The notes under the pieces: model-generated | Database searches by the model: none | The model's input: the letters and a program-made list of their open reading frames with translations, nothing else | What the model was told of the DNA's origin: nothing | Shown here: in pieces, positions 45,201-53,768 of the stretch | Layout: the number at the start of each line of letters is the position of its first letter | Position numbering within the stretch: position 1 is the stretch's first letter | Translations under genes and position numbers: made by a program | Source of the DNA: Candidatus Hydrogenedentota bacterium | Lineage (GTDB): Bacteria > Hydrogenedentota > Hydrogenedentia > Hydrogenedentales > JAJRTN01 | Assembly (NCBI GenBank): GCA_024278275.1 | Contig: JAJRTN010000116.1 | Location: 1-64,000 of the forward strand | Reading direction: 5' to 3' | DNA: 64,000 nucleotides

Positions 45201-45724
45201 GGACCGTGCTGCGCCACGTCGGCCGGGCCGCACGGCCCGCGAAGGAGGATCCCGCGGCCGGCCGTTTCGACGTGGACGCCACCTCCGCCGCCTGGCTGCG
45301 GGAGTGGTTCCTCCAGAAGCAGGTCGCCCGCGCCTTCGAGGAGGCGGGCCTCGACGCGGAACAGGCGAATCTCGAAGCCCGCTTCGTGCGCATCTGCATC
45401 GCCCATCGCCGTCATCTGCTGGCCCTGCGCGACGAAGTGTGGGGCCCCATGCTCGATGCCATTTTCCGGGATTCCGACGTGCTGCGCTACCTGCTCATGA
45501 ACCTCTTCCAAGGCGTGCGCTGGATTAACGCCGAACAACTGGACCGGCTGCTCGGCAACCTTTTCGTCGGGGTGCTCCTAGATGCGCTGCCCTGTAACGG
45601 AGACCCCATTGCGCCGGAACAAGCGGACGCCCTCGCCTATTGCCTGGACGACATCCAGGCCCTCCGTGACGCCGCCGAGGACGCCGGGTACGACCTGGAT
45701 CGCATGCTGACCAGTTTGAAGTAA
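42218..45724 (+). CDS. Large GH13 alpha-amylase-superfamily enzyme
   Basis: The 1168-aa protein has an unusual N-terminal helical domain (about 1-300), then a GH13 barrel: region I SDMVPNHVGIYSRW near 408, region II VIRFDAAMTL with nucleophile Asp529, region III LLLAEAFW with acid/base Glu594, and region IV FMNNPDEE with Asp655. Region IV lacks the usual His of the x-N-H-D motif (here N-N-P-D). The C-terminal 400 residues are helical and not a standard amylase beta-domain. No signal peptide, so it is likely cytoplasmic, acting on alpha-glucan or maltodextrin-type substrate or as a transglucosylase. It has no glycogen-gene neighbours. Confidence 0.85.
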   Translation: MALSSELSAQSRHFPHGYQVSREAWERFAASALKDGGGEPASPAARVAAARKLAAVMNERRDFSRPETRPARAGELVALGLLTDVLRYVVNHYAGTINPGALHRGLEWVRSQRGHEVAEKPVKAFVELYPPGELREGRLDAESYLGGREGSLSRPEAVTRELVLLFLGVANPALAPYRELHDDRPLRTAAPYRDLVRALERFFDSEPVHPATQMSLLRTLRLPMEASPDSIEGQLAYMRSHWEALLPEGLLARLVLAQDVMREETKLRGPGPGPQEVMAFGAAGDYPEFEAFSIDKEWMPNLVLLAKTVYVWLDQLSKAYGRPITRLDQIPDEELDKIGRWGFTGLWLIGVWERSPASEEIKRRMGNPEAAASAYSLYDYTIAADLGGDAACADLARRAWKRGIRLASDMVPNHVGIYSRWVVEHPDWFVQLNEPPYPGYQFTGPDLSRDGRVGLYIEDGYWDRRDAAVVFKHVDHGSGHTRYIYHGNDGTSMPWNDTAQLNYLIPEVRAAVIETILHVARQFRVIRFDAAMTLAKKHYQRLWYPKPGDAGSVPSRVEHGMSQAEFDRVFPVEFWREVVDRVAAEAPDTLLLAEAFWLMEGYFVRTLGMHRVYNSAFMNMLKMEDNAKYRQTIKNVLEFSPEVLQRFVNFMNNPDEETAEAQFGKGDKYFGVAAMLVTMPGLPMFGHGQVEGFTEKYGMEYRRAYRDETPDSDLVARHEREIFPLMRLRHLFSGAHHFALFDLVTPDGWVNENVFAYSNRAGEDRGLFIFNNAYEGTRGVLHTSTAINTGSATDKHLRRLSLAEALDLDLAGNSYYIYRDQRGGLEYLRHARRIAEEGLHVELHGYQYYAFSRWRAVHDLDGSWGQLDALLGGKGVPSVDDAYLELHLAPILEPFRVVMNGNMLKLLADPEAEPEQREGFREAMTGFLRAVAEKLGRPSREEEIVAAIETDLERVHALPEGLARAELDDEVVTYAKTVLPYPGDGEVFRQRAAAWTVLRHVGRAARPAKEDPAAGRFDVDATSAAWLREWFLQKQVARAFEEAGLDAEQANLEARFVRICIAHRRHLLALRDEVWGPMLDAIFRDSDVLRYLLMNLFQGVRWINAEQLDRLLGNLFVGVLLDALPCNGDPIAPEQADALAYCLDDIQALRDAAEDAGYDLDRMLTSLK

Positions 45725-45803
45725 CCCCGCCCGTGGCCGTCCAACGCGCTCTATCTCGTGGATGATTGCCATCCAACAACGCGGACGCGGCAGGATGTCG
45801 CGT

Positions 45804-46970
45804 TTACTTTTCCGGACCGGCGGCTTCTTCGAGCACCGCCGCCACCTCGCGGGCCACGCGGTCCATGGCAAAGCAGGTAAAAGCCCGCTCCCGGCCCCGT
45901 CGCCCCATGGCGCGGGCTTCTTCAGGCCGGGCGAGAAGCCATCCCAGCTTTCCGGCGAGATCGGCGGCGTCGCCGGGGGCCGTCAGCAGGCCGGTCTCGC
46001 CGTCGATCACCGTGTCCAGGGGTCCGCCCGCGGCCGTGGCGACGACGGGACGTCCGGCGGCCATGGCTTCGATAACGGTCAGCCCGAAAGGCTCCGGGGT
46101 CACCGTGGGCAGGGCCAGGATGTCCGTGGCCGCGAGGATTTCGGGGATGTCCCGTCGAATCCCGGTGAAGCGCACGTGCTCTTCAATACCCAATTCATGG
46201 CAGCGCGCTTTGAGCCCGGGGCCGTAGTCCGGTTTGTTCACCGCGACGCCGCCCACAATGAGGAAAACGGTCTCCGGTGCCTTCTTGAGCACCCCGGGCA
46301 CGGCCTCGATCAGCACGTGCTGCCCTTTCCAGGGCTCCAACCGTCCCAGCACCGTCACCACGGGCCGACCGGGCTGAATCCCCAGCGCCTCGCGCACGGG
46401 GCGGCCCTCCGCGGGCGTTTCAAAGGCCTTGAGATCGGTGCCATTGAGCACGATGCGCAGCCGGTCGCCACACCGCCACTGGTCGGCGGCCACGGCGGAG
46501 GAAATGGCGATGACCCGTGTTGCCAGCCGGGCCGCCAGGCGACAAAGCACCGCGTAAACCCGTGAGCCGGGCAGCATCTCCCGCGCGTGCCACACCAGGG
46601 GCCGCCGTGCCAGCCATGCCGCCACGGGGGCCTGGAGGTTGAAAAGGGTGTTTACATGAACCACGTCGGCCCGGCAGCGGCGCATGATGCGGACCATGCG
46701 GAAGACGGTGGGTCCGTAGGCGGCGGCAAAAGACAAGAGCTTGAGGGGTGCGAGGGCGCGGCGCGGCGGCACGATACGCGTGGTATGGACTTCGATGCCG
46801 GCTTCCCGGTAGGTCTCGACCATGGGATCGCCCTGTTTGAGCAGCATGATCGGGGTCACCCGGTCTTTCGGAAGGTGGGTCGCCAGGAGAAACAGGGATT
46901 TGTCCGACCCACCGCACACGTCGGCGGTATAGTGGCAGAAAACCACGCGAATGGGCGTGCCCGCCCTCAT
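45804..46970 (-). CDS. Family 4 glycosyltransferase
   Basis: The 388-aa protein has a GT-B fold with the N-terminal CGGSDKSLFLLATHL, VLNGTDLKAFE, VTVLGRLEPWKGQHVLIEA and the donor-site EPFGLTVIEAMAAGRPVVATAAGG, the GT4 E-x7-E motif. It probably adds a sugar from a nucleotide donor to a growing exopolysaccharide or O-antigen unit at the inner face of the membrane. Its ATG overlaps the stop codon of the ligase gene upstream (ATGA, 46967-46970), so the two are translationally coupled. An 80-codon upstream extension in the same frame is only the shadow of the ligase gene. Confidence 0.93.
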   Translation of the reverse strand: MRAGTPIRVVFCHYTADVCGGSDKSLFLLATHLPKDRVTPIMLLKQGDPMVETYREAGIEVHTTRIVPPRRALAPLKLLSFAAAYGPTVFRMVRIMRRCRADVVHVNTLFNLQAPVAAWLARRPLVWHAREMLPGSRVYAVLCRLAARLATRVIAISSAVAADQWRCGDRLRIVLNGTDLKAFETPAEGRPVREALGIQPGRPVVTVLGRLEPWKGQHVLIEAVPGVLKKAPETVFLIVGGVAVNKPDYGPGLKARCHELGIEEHVRFTGIRRDIPEILAATDILALPTVTPEPFGLTVIEAMAAGRPVVATAAGGPLDTVIDGETGLLTAPGDAADLAGKLGWLLARPEEARAMGRRGRERAFTCFAMDRVAREVAAVLEEAAGPEK

Positions 46971-48457
46971 GGGGTGACCCCTTCTTCCGGCGGGTCCAAT
47001 CTTCCCCCGGCGACCAGGTGATGGGCCATCACCGTGGTGAGCCCCAGCAGCAGCCAGAAAGATTGGGACATGACGGGCCACTGGAAAAAGTTCTCCAGGC
47101 CCGAATGAAAAAGGTAGGCCGCCAGGGCCGCCGCGACACTGATAAAGAGGGCGTGATCCGCTTCCTCGCGCGGGCGGTGCCTCCGCGCGCGCAGCATCAG
47201 CAATCCCCACGAAGCGATGAGCAGGAGAAAGGTTCCCAACCCCAGCGTGCCGGACTTCACCAGCAACTGGAGGTAGGCGCTGTGAACGGTGGAAGGTTCC
47301 CGGTGGACATGGGCCGGGTGCGTCACCTCGGTCACGGGCACGTACCGGCCGTTGGTGAGGATGGTGTCAATGTCGTAACGGCAGCCCCAGCCCAGGCCAA
47401 ATACGGGGGCATGTTGAAAGATACGGTAGGCCGCCGTGTAGTAATGCACCCGCTCCAGCAGGGAACGCTCCGATTTCGAGATGGTCAACTTACCCATCCG
47501 CGTGGCTACTATTGGTCCCAGCAGGATGGTGAACACCAATGCGCCGCCGACGGCGAGGGCAACCAGGCCGGGGCCTTTCTTGATGGAGAAGAATACGATG
47601 ACTAACAGCAGGGCGATGGCCACCCAGGAAGCCCGGGTCTGGGTGAACACCGCGCTGGTCAATAGAACGCCCGTCACCACGAGGAAAAACGCCTTTGCCA
47701 CGGGCCTTCGCGACACGAGAAAAAGGCCGATGGCCGGTCCGAGGCTCAGCACCATCATGGCACCCAAAGGCGTGGAGCCATAGAAGGAACCACTGCGGAC
47801 ATTGCCGTGGTAAATGGCGTCGCTGAGCAACTGATCACCAGGGATACCAATGCCGGTGTAGTGCTGCAAAATGCCGTGGGCGCCCACCAGCGTGCCGCCC
47901 AGCATGAAGGCCGCCAGGATGGAAAGCACCTGCCGCCGGGATAAGACGCGGTGTACCACCAGCAGGTAGAACGCCGCGTACTCGGTAAACTGCCGGAAGT
48001 CCTGCAACACCGCGGCCGGGCCGTTGTGGTCGAGAAGCCCCGTTACCACGCCCACGACGGAGGCGGCCAGGTAGAGCAACAGCCAGCGCCAAGGAACCAT
48101 GGGGCTGATTCCCTCGCCGGTCGTGAAAAAGCGATAGAGTTCCTTGACGCACAGGGCCAGGATAATGGCCTCGGGCAAACTTACCGTTATGGAAAGCATC
48201 TCCCATTGGATGATACCCAGGGGGATGATGGAAAAGGCGGTAAAAACGAGCGCCCTTTGGGTGCTTGCCAGGAGCATCCCCCCCCCGATAGCCGCAATCA
48301 GCAGCAGGGGCAGCACCACCAGGTTCACCCCAAGCCAGGTGAGCGCCACCACGGGCAAGGCACCGGCGAAGGTCACCCCCAGCCAGAGAGCGGCCCGGCG
48401 CGGCCCGTCCGGCTCACTCCGTCCGGGCGCGCCCGCCGTTTCGGCGGGCCAACTCAT
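46967..48457 (-). CDS. O-antigen ligase / Wzy-type polymerase family membrane protein
   Basis: The 496-aa polytopic protein has about 11-12 membrane segments and the O-antigen-ligase (Wzy_C) pattern: TQTRASWVAIALLLV, a long periplasmic loop (about 310-400) containing AYRIFQHAPVFGLGWG and VHSAYLQLLVKSGTLGLGTF. Members join O-antigen to lipid A core (WaaL) or polymerise exopolysaccharide repeats. It is coupled by ATGA overlaps to the Wzz-like gene upstream (48454-48457) and the GT4 gene downstream, so polymerisation, chain length and a sugar transfer step are on one messenger. Confidence 0.9.
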   Translation of the reverse strand: MSWPAETAGAPGRSEPDGPRRAALWLGVTFAGALPVVALTWLGVNLVVLPLLLIAAIGGGMLLASTQRALVFTAFSIIPLGIIQWEMLSITVSLPEAIILALCVKELYRFFTTGEGISPMVPWRWLLLYLAASVVGVVTGLLDHNGPAAVLQDFRQFTEYAAFYLLVVHRVLSRRQVLSILAAFMLGGTLVGAHGILQHYTGIGIPGDQLLSDAIYHGNVRSGSFYGSTPLGAMMVLSLGPAIGLFLVSRRPVAKAFFLVVTGVLLTSAVFTQTRASWVAIALLLVIVFFSIKKGPGLVALAVGGALVFTILLGPIVATRMGKLTISKSERSLLERVHYYTAAYRIFQHAPVFGLGWGCRYDIDTILTNGRYVPVTEVTHPAHVHREPSTVHSAYLQLLVKSGTLGLGTFLLLIASWGLLMLRARRHRPREEADHALFISVAAALAAYLFHSGLENFFQWPVMSQSFWLLLGLTTVMAHHLVAGGRLDPPEEGVTP

Positions 48458-49773
48458 GCGGATTGCTCAAGGGCGGGCCGCAGTACCCGCCGCACCAGCA
48501 GGGAAACCATGGCGGCCAGGAGGAATCCCCACCCCCCCGCGACCGTTCCAAACAAAATGGCCCGTCTGAAACGGGGCATGCGCCATTCGGCACCTTCGGA
48601 AAGCAGGTTGATTTCCGATTTCTGCATGGCGGCGGCCATTTGGGCGTACTCGAACTTGGAGGCAGCGCTTTCGTAAACCGATTCGAGCACCTCCGTTTCG
48701 CGAAGCAATTCACGATCCAGGCGATAGACGCGGGCCGCTTCCGCCTGAAGGGTCTTGAGTTCCCCCTCGAAACTTTCGAGTTGTTTGTCGATCTGTTCGA
48801 GCGCCGCTTTGTATCCCTCCGCGGAAGCCTGGGCAAGCGCGGACTCTTGCCGGACCTTTTCGTACACGGGGTTGCTTTGCTCCACTTCAAGCATGCCCGG
48901 TGTCTCGCCCTCACTGGTGTTTTCAAGCCCCAGCCGGCCGCCCAACAGGTTGGCGAGACGCCCCGAGGGGGTCCAATGCAGCTTCAGCTTAGCCTCCTCA
49001 TCGGACTGCTCGGCCACCAGGGCGGTCCGCTTGGCCCGTTCCTTTTCCATGTCCTGCACCGTTTCGGCACGGAGGCTCAAGGTTTCGTTGATGAGGGTGG
49101 TCAGCGCGGTCACCCGCTCCTGGTAGTACTGGAGGTTGTTGTCCCGGCGAAAGGCCTCGAGCTTCCGGTCCGCTTCTTCCAGGGCGGCCCGCAGTTTGTT
49201 GGCCTGTTCCTGGAAAGCCTCCTTCACGGGCTCCTGCTTACGCTCCATGTACTGTTCCGCCAATTCGACGCACGCCCGTGCCCACGTGTTGACCAGGGCC
49301 TTGGCTTCCGAGGGCGAACTACCTTCCGCGTTCAGCCGCAAGACGGGGGAATAGATGGTCTCGTAGGGGGTTTCCTTGGCCACCGTTATTTCGAAGCTGA
49401 GCGCGCTTTTCAGGGCCTGGAGGCTCTTGAGAGGACGTTCTATCAGTTTCTTTTCTTTCAGCAACTCGGCGGTGCGGCTGATCACCTGGTCACTCATGCA
49501 GAGCAGCGAAGCCGTTTTCACGTCCATGGGCACGGCAATCATGCGCGACAACTCATCGTCGGTGGTTGCGGTGCGAAGGGGGATGGGCGTGAGCAGAAGT
49601 TGCGCGCTGGAGGAAGCGCTGTTGGTCAGCTTACCGGAAACGGCGCCGAGGACGGTCAGCGCCAAGGTAACCAGGATAATAGGCAGCCGGTCCTTTCGCA
49701 GCGTCCTGAGAACGATCCCAATCTGCCTGAGATACCAGGATCCCGATCCGATTTCGACTGCTTCGGTGGTCAT
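48454..49773 (-). CDS. Wzz/GumC-type chain-length determinant protein
   Basis: The 439-aa protein has two membrane helices (about residues 28-48 and 405-428) bracketing a long periplasmic coiled-coil region (about 170-385), with the Pro-rich membrane-proximal end MPRFRRAILFG. This is the polysaccharide co-polymerase (PCP) architecture that sets the length of O-antigen or exopolysaccharide chains. No C-terminal Walker motifs follow, so it lacks the BY-kinase found in PCP-2a proteins. The start at 49773 has GGGAG 9 nt upstream; ATG 49818 is an alternative. It heads the Wzz > ligase > GT4 unit. Confidence 0.85.
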   Translation of the reverse strand: MTTEAVEIGSGSWYLRQIGIVLRTLRKDRLPIILVTLALTVLGAVSGKLTNSASSSAQLLLTPIPLRTATTDDELSRMIAVPMDVKTASLLCMSDQVISRTAELLKEKKLIERPLKSLQALKSALSFEITVAKETPYETIYSPVLRLNAEGSSPSEAKALVNTWARACVELAEQYMERKQEPVKEAFQEQANKLRAALEEADRKLEAFRRDNNLQYYQERVTALTTLINETLSLRAETVQDMEKERAKRTALVAEQSDEEAKLKLHWTPSGRLANLLGGRLGLENTSEGETPGMLEVEQSNPVYEKVRQESALAQASAEGYKAALEQIDKQLESFEGELKTLQAEAARVYRLDRELLRETEVLESVYESAASKFEYAQMAAAMQKSEINLLSEGAEWRMPRFRRAILFGTVAGGWGFLLAAMVSLLVRRVLRPALEQSA

Positions 49774-49932
49774 TTGCGCATGCTCCCCGAGCCGTATGGT
49801 CCACCGGCGCGGATCCATGCCGTCTCGTTCGCTGTTCTCCCCCCGCAAAGCCTAGCACAGCATCTCCAGGAGCCGCAATCCGTCTTGTTTCCCCACGCGG
49901 TGGGAATACGGATCCGCCGCCACCGGGCTGCA

Positions 49933-49951
49933 TTCCCACGCAGCGTGTGGA
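49933..49951. repeat. GTTCCCAC hairpin repeat, copy 4 (imperfect)
   Basis: TTCCCACGC-A-GCGTGTGGAA is an imperfect member of the family at 5492 and 12153, in the spacer between the zinc-ribbon and Wzz-like genes. A second TTCCCCACGCGGTGGGAA sequence is nearby at about 49890. Confidence 0.5.
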
Positions 49952-49978
49952 ACAAAAACCAAACTCCTGCCGCGCCAC

Positions 49979-50497
49979 CTACTGTTTGCCCCGTTTCAGC
50001 ATAACCCCCCCCACCAGGTTGATGCGGCTGGTGGGCGTGCGCATGCGCTTTTCCTCATAGGCGATGAGCACGTCCGTGGCATAGGCGCCACCACCGGCAA
50101 CGGGTTCGAGCGGCCTGAAAAGTTCGTTCGAGGCGAGACCCAGGTTCGCGTTCAACTCCATCTGGCAGGCCAGGCAGAACTGGGCATTCCCGTTGCGGGG
50201 CCGGATACTGCAACGCACGCAACGGGGCAGGGCGCTCAGGCGGTAGAAAAGTTTTTCTTCCTCCGAGGCGTCCTTGCCTGCGGCACGCAGTTGGCCGGGC
50301 AGTGGCCGGGGCCGGTTTCCGCCTCCACGCGGGATGTTTGTCGCGCGTTTCCTGGAGGGTTTTGTGGCCGATTTTTTCGGGTTCAACGTCCGCTCCTGCA
50401 CGCCACTGCATTCCGAACAGCGTTTCTTTCCCGGGGCGGACTCGAAGAGACGGCCGCACTCGACGCATTGTGAAAGGTTTTCATCCAGTCTCGGCAC
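49979..50497 (-). CDS. Small zinc-ribbon protein of unknown function
   Basis: The 172-aa protein has two zinc-binding cysteine clusters: CVECGRLFE ... KKRCSEC near residues 10-32, and RCVRCSIRPRNGNAQFCLACQME near 92-115. Between them is a basic, disordered Lys/Arg/Pro-rich linker (TKPSRKRATNIPRGGGN). The start is GTG 50497, with GGAGG 7 nt upstream, inside the last codons of coaE (17-nt overlap), so translation is linked to coaE. Possibly a nucleic-acid-binding or regulatory protein; the family is not recognised. Confidence 0.7.
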   Translation of the reverse strand: MPRLDENLSQCVECGRLFESAPGKKRCSECSGVQERTLNPKKSATKPSRKRATNIPRGGGNRPRPLPGQLRAAGKDASEEEKLFYRLSALPRCVRCSIRPRNGNAQFCLACQMELNANLGLASNELFRPLEPVAGGGAYATDVLIAYEEKRMRTPTSRINLVGGVMLKRGKQ

Positions 50498-51083
50498 GGA
50501 TTGCCTCCGCGATGGCGTCCACCTGCTTGAGGAAAGACGCCTTATCACCGTTGTTCTCGATACACCATCGCGCCAGCGGGCGCTTTCTCTCCGGCGGTCG
50601 CTGCGCCGTGATCCGTGCACGGGCTTCACCGGGCGTGAGCTTCCTCGACGTCACCAGCCGGTGTGCGCGCACCTCGTCGCGGGCCGTCACCAGGATCACA
50701 TCGTCCACCCACGGGGGCAGCGTGCCCTCCTCGCCGAGGATGGCCGCATCCACGATGGCGGCCCGGAACCCGTTTCGTTCGAGGCACGCGCATTGGTCTC
50801 GTATCGCCTCATAGAGGGCGGGCCACATCAGCCCGTTCAGACGCCGCAACGCGTCCGGGTCGGCAAAAACCAGCGCACCCAGCTTCTTTCTGTCTATTTT
50901 ACCATCCGTGATGATATGCTCGCCGAAATGCTCCCGGACCGTTGTCTCGGCCGCGCCGCCCGGTTCGATCAGTCCATGCCCCAGCCGGTCCGCGTCAATC
51001 GTGGGAAAACCATGGTCGGCCAGGCGCGCGGCGGCGAGGGACTTGCCGCTTCCCGTTCCACCGGTGATTCCATATACCTTCAT
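50481..51083 (-). CDS. coaE: Dephospho-CoA kinase
   Basis: The 200-aa protein starts MKVYGITGGTGSGKS (P-loop, residues 8-15), followed by IDADRLGHGLI (the DAD motif binding dephospho-CoA), LVFADPDALRRLNGLMWPAL and HRLVTSRKLTPGEARARITAQ, the standard CoaE order. It phosphorylates the ribose 3'-OH of dephospho-CoA, the last step of CoA synthesis. The ATG overlaps the stop of the GH116 gene upstream by 4 nt (51080-51083), and its own end overlaps the zinc-ribbon gene. That an essential cofactor gene is wedged in a carbohydrate operon is odd and worth noting. Confidence 0.95.
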   Translation of the reverse strand: MKVYGITGGTGSGKSLAAARLADHGFPTIDADRLGHGLIEPGGAAETTVREHFGEHIITDGKIDRKKLGALVFADPDALRRLNGLMWPALYEAIRDQCACLERNGFRAAIVDAAILGEEGTLPPWVDDVILVTARDEVRAHRLVTSRKLTPGEARARITAQRPPERKRPLARWCIENNGDKASFLKQVDAIAEAIRAETG

Positions 51084-53611
51084 GGTTGTTCTCTTTTCGG
51101 CGCTTGTTCTTCCCCGCGAAGTTCGATACGCAGTTCCCGTTGAACGGTGAGCGGGCGTTTCGGTTGAATGACCACGCGCGTAAACCGTGGGTCCGAGGAA
51201 AACTTGTAGACCGCGTCGATACGCTCGCCCGCACCGTGGCAACGCCCGCCAATCGAGGCGAGGCCGGGGGGAAGACGGAATTCGATCTCACGCAAGGTAA
51301 TGGGACTGTCGAAGTGCAGTTGGAGCCGTTCGTAGTAAAACCCTTCGCGCCACTCCTTCTGAAACCGCATCTCCCCCAGACACCACGACGTGACCAGGGG
51401 CAGTCGAAGGGATGGACAGTCCTCGGGCAGGTTGGGGGCAATAAGAAGGTGCTGGCGCGGCACGTTTAACATCACCCCGGCCAGTGCGTAGTAGATGTAC
51501 CAGGCGGCCTGCATGGTATTCCGTCCCGGGTGCAACGCTTCACGGCGGAAACAATCTTCGAGCAGGGCCAGGCCCGCGCCGGCGCGGTTCTCATGGAGGA
51601 GCAGACAGGCCAGGGGGAGCGCCTTGGACAGGGTTGCCACGCCATCGCCCCCTTCTCTTGCCAGGGGCGTTCCGTCGGGCGAGACGGCTTCCAGAATATG
51701 CCCTTGAGACACATTACGCGCCACCATGGTGTCCAGCGCGCGGGCCACGCGGTCTTCCCGGAAAAGGCTTCCCAATCCCAGGAAACGGGTCGCCCACTGT
51801 CCCGCAAGTTGCGCGGAATGACACGTTTCCGAAGGCAGGGCGGGATGAGCCGCCTCGTTATTCGCCGGATACAAGCGGTAGTACGCGCCCTTGTCATTCC
51901 AGTACAACGCCTCGAAGGCCGCCGCGCCGCGCCGCGCCAGCGAGCCGAGGAAATGCCCGTCTTCTTCCTTCCCCGACGCTTCCAGGGCTTCACCCAGGGC
52001 ATGGAGTGCGGCCACCCAGAGACTCGCGGTCTGGCTGCTCAACCCGTGTGCTTTCCGGCCCTGACACGCTATGGGCCCCGCGGGATCGGGCAGCGCGTCC
52101 CGGTCCGTGTCATGCTCCAGCAGGTCCGAGATGGCCTGCCGGATGCGGGGATACCCCTTTTGCAGGGGGATAATGTTTCCCGTGCATAAATAGTCCCGAC
52201 ACACGGAGAGGACAAAAATGGCCGTGTGAAGCACCCGTCGTTCTTCGGAACCCTCGAACTGGTGTTCATACAACGTGTCCCGGCCCAGGTAGCGCGCGAA
52301 AGACACCCCGTCGGGCGCTTTGGACACGGCATACTGGGCCAGCCAGTAGACCTCGAAGCGGGGATAGAGCAGCATGGCGGCCAGCGAAACGTTCCAGTGT
52401 TCCTCCAAGGGCCCTACGCGGTGGCTTTCCAGGTCCTCCATCTGGGCATAGCCTTCATCCCGCGTGTGGATGCCGTGTACCCCGAGCGGCATACAACCGC
52501 GGACCAGGCTGTCCTTCAGCCACGGGGGCAATGAAGAAGCGTCGAAGCCCTGGTGCCAGGCGTTGATGGACAGGATGAAATACTTGAGATTCCGTAAGCC
52601 GTGGAGGGCCACCTCCGTGGCGTTGTCGAAGTGCGCCGTGTAGCCGTTGCCCTGCTCCGTGCCGTTCACCACGAAGCGGGGGCAATACCAGGAGATCGCG
52701 AAATCGGCACGGGCCTCGCCCTTGGGAGGCAACGAAAAACGGCAACACACCGCCCCCGCCCGGGGCGTGGGGGACACGGCTTCCCGGCCATCCGCCAGGG
52801 AAAGCCCCTCGGTAAAGAGATTGGAAAGAAGATCGCGGTCCGACGGGTTCTCCGGATCCCACGCAAGCACGCTCGTCTCTTTTTCATTGCTCCATCGTGC
52901 CGCCAGGCAGTGCTCCCCGTCCGCGTTGTGTCGAATAGGCCCCGGCGAGGCAAATTCCAAACCGTTATACACGATGGAGGATTTGGATTCCGCCTGTGCC
53001 TTGTCCTTCTCCTTCTCCTTCTTGGCCTCATCGGCCTGAATCCGCCGGTCGCGGAGCAACTTTTCCTGCTCGTCGTTCATGGGCAGGGTGACCGGTTTGA
53101 TGGGAGTGGAACCTTCCGGCACCCGCGTGGCGGTACGTCCCGTCAGGTTCCCCCAATTCAACAGCGCCGAGACCTCGATGGGCGCGTCCGTGAGGTTGGT
53201 GAATTGGATGCCCACGAAAACCACGGGCATGGAAGCGGCTTCGTAGTCGTAGGGAATAACCGGGGAGAAGGCGCTCCAAAGCACTTTGACGGGACAGGCC
53301 TCGTCCTTCAGCCGGTAATCGATACGGGGATAGCGGACACGGCATGACACGTTGCCTTCATTCAGCGCGGGGAAGGGGACGCTTTCCGAAGGCACCGTCC
53401 GCAGCGCGCGCACGTAATTGCCGGTGGGGGACGCCACGCGAATCGCCAGGAAAGCATGATCCGCCTCGGAGATTGCCTCGTCGGCGCGGCGGTTGTTGTT
53501 CATCGTAACGTGGCGGAAACGGCCGTCCCTTCCCAGCGTCATGCCGCCGGCGCCGATTCCCCCGAGGGCGACACCTTCCCCCACGGCAAGGCTGTCCTTT
53601 ACCCGCGTCAC
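51080..53611 (-). CDS. GH116-family glycoside hydrolase (beta-glucosidase/glucosylceramidase-like)
   Basis: The 843-aa protein matches the GBA2/GH116 layout. The N-terminal beta-domain holds the early Gly-rich GVALGGIGAGGMTLGRDGRFRH (residues 13-34) and the NWGNLTG turn; the C-terminal (alpha/alpha)6 barrel covers about 390-760 (GYAQMEDLESHRVGPLEEHWNVSLAAMLLYPRFE, LPDPAGPIACQGRKAHGLSSQTASLWVAALHAL, EALYWNDKGAYYRLYPANNE). The nucleophile region and acid/base fall in these barrel helices but I cannot assign the exact residues. The start is a GTG at 53611 with GGGGA 9 nt before it. No signal peptide, so it likely acts on imported beta-glycosides. Confidence 0.85.
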   Translation of the reverse strand: MTRVKDSLAVGEGVALGGIGAGGMTLGRDGRFRHVTMNNNRRADEAISEADHAFLAIRVASPTGNYVRALRTVPSESVPFPALNEGNVSCRVRYPRIDYRLKDEACPVKVLWSAFSPVIPYDYEAASMPVVFVGIQFTNLTDAPIEVSALLNWGNLTGRTATRVPEGSTPIKPVTLPMNDEQEKLLRDRRIQADEAKKEKEKDKAQAESKSSIVYNGLEFASPGPIRHNADGEHCLAARWSNEKETSVLAWDPENPSDRDLLSNLFTEGLSLADGREAVSPTPRAGAVCCRFSLPPKGEARADFAISWYCPRFVVNGTEQGNGYTAHFDNATEVALHGLRNLKYFILSINAWHQGFDASSLPPWLKDSLVRGCMPLGVHGIHTRDEGYAQMEDLESHRVGPLEEHWNVSLAAMLLYPRFEVYWLAQYAVSKAPDGVSFARYLGRDTLYEHQFEGSEERRVLHTAIFVLSVCRDYLCTGNIIPLQKGYPRIRQAISDLLEHDTDRDALPDPAGPIACQGRKAHGLSSQTASLWVAALHALGEALEASGKEEDGHFLGSLARRGAAAFEALYWNDKGAYYRLYPANNEAAHPALPSETCHSAQLAGQWATRFLGLGSLFREDRVARALDTMVARNVSQGHILEAVSPDGTPLAREGGDGVATLSKALPLACLLLHENRAGAGLALLEDCFRREALHPGRNTMQAAWYIYYALAGVMLNVPRQHLLIAPNLPEDCPSLRLPLVTSWCLGEMRFQKEWREGFYYERLQLHFDSPITLREIEFRLPPGLASIGGRCHGAGERIDAVYKFSSDPRFTRVVIQPKRPLTVQRELRIELRGEEQAPKREQP

Positions 53612-53768
53612 GTATGGTATCCCCTTTGCCCGTCCGGCCTTGATGCCGGTCTTTCCTGTTTATGTTCAACCCAGGGCGATTGTAGCGCCCCGCGCGCCGG
53701 GCTGCAAGGGGGGTGACAGGGACCAACATGGATGAACACGGGCTGCGGCTTCCGTGATTGCTGTTGCT

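Noticed and set aside
42236-45538. Very long antisense open frame (1100 codons) opposite the GH13 gene
   Set aside because: It is the shadow of a GC-rich gene; the plus frame has catalytic motifs and the antisense frame shows none and lacks a start signal. The same holds for long antisense frames at 22860-25406, 25517-28312 and 38053-40758.
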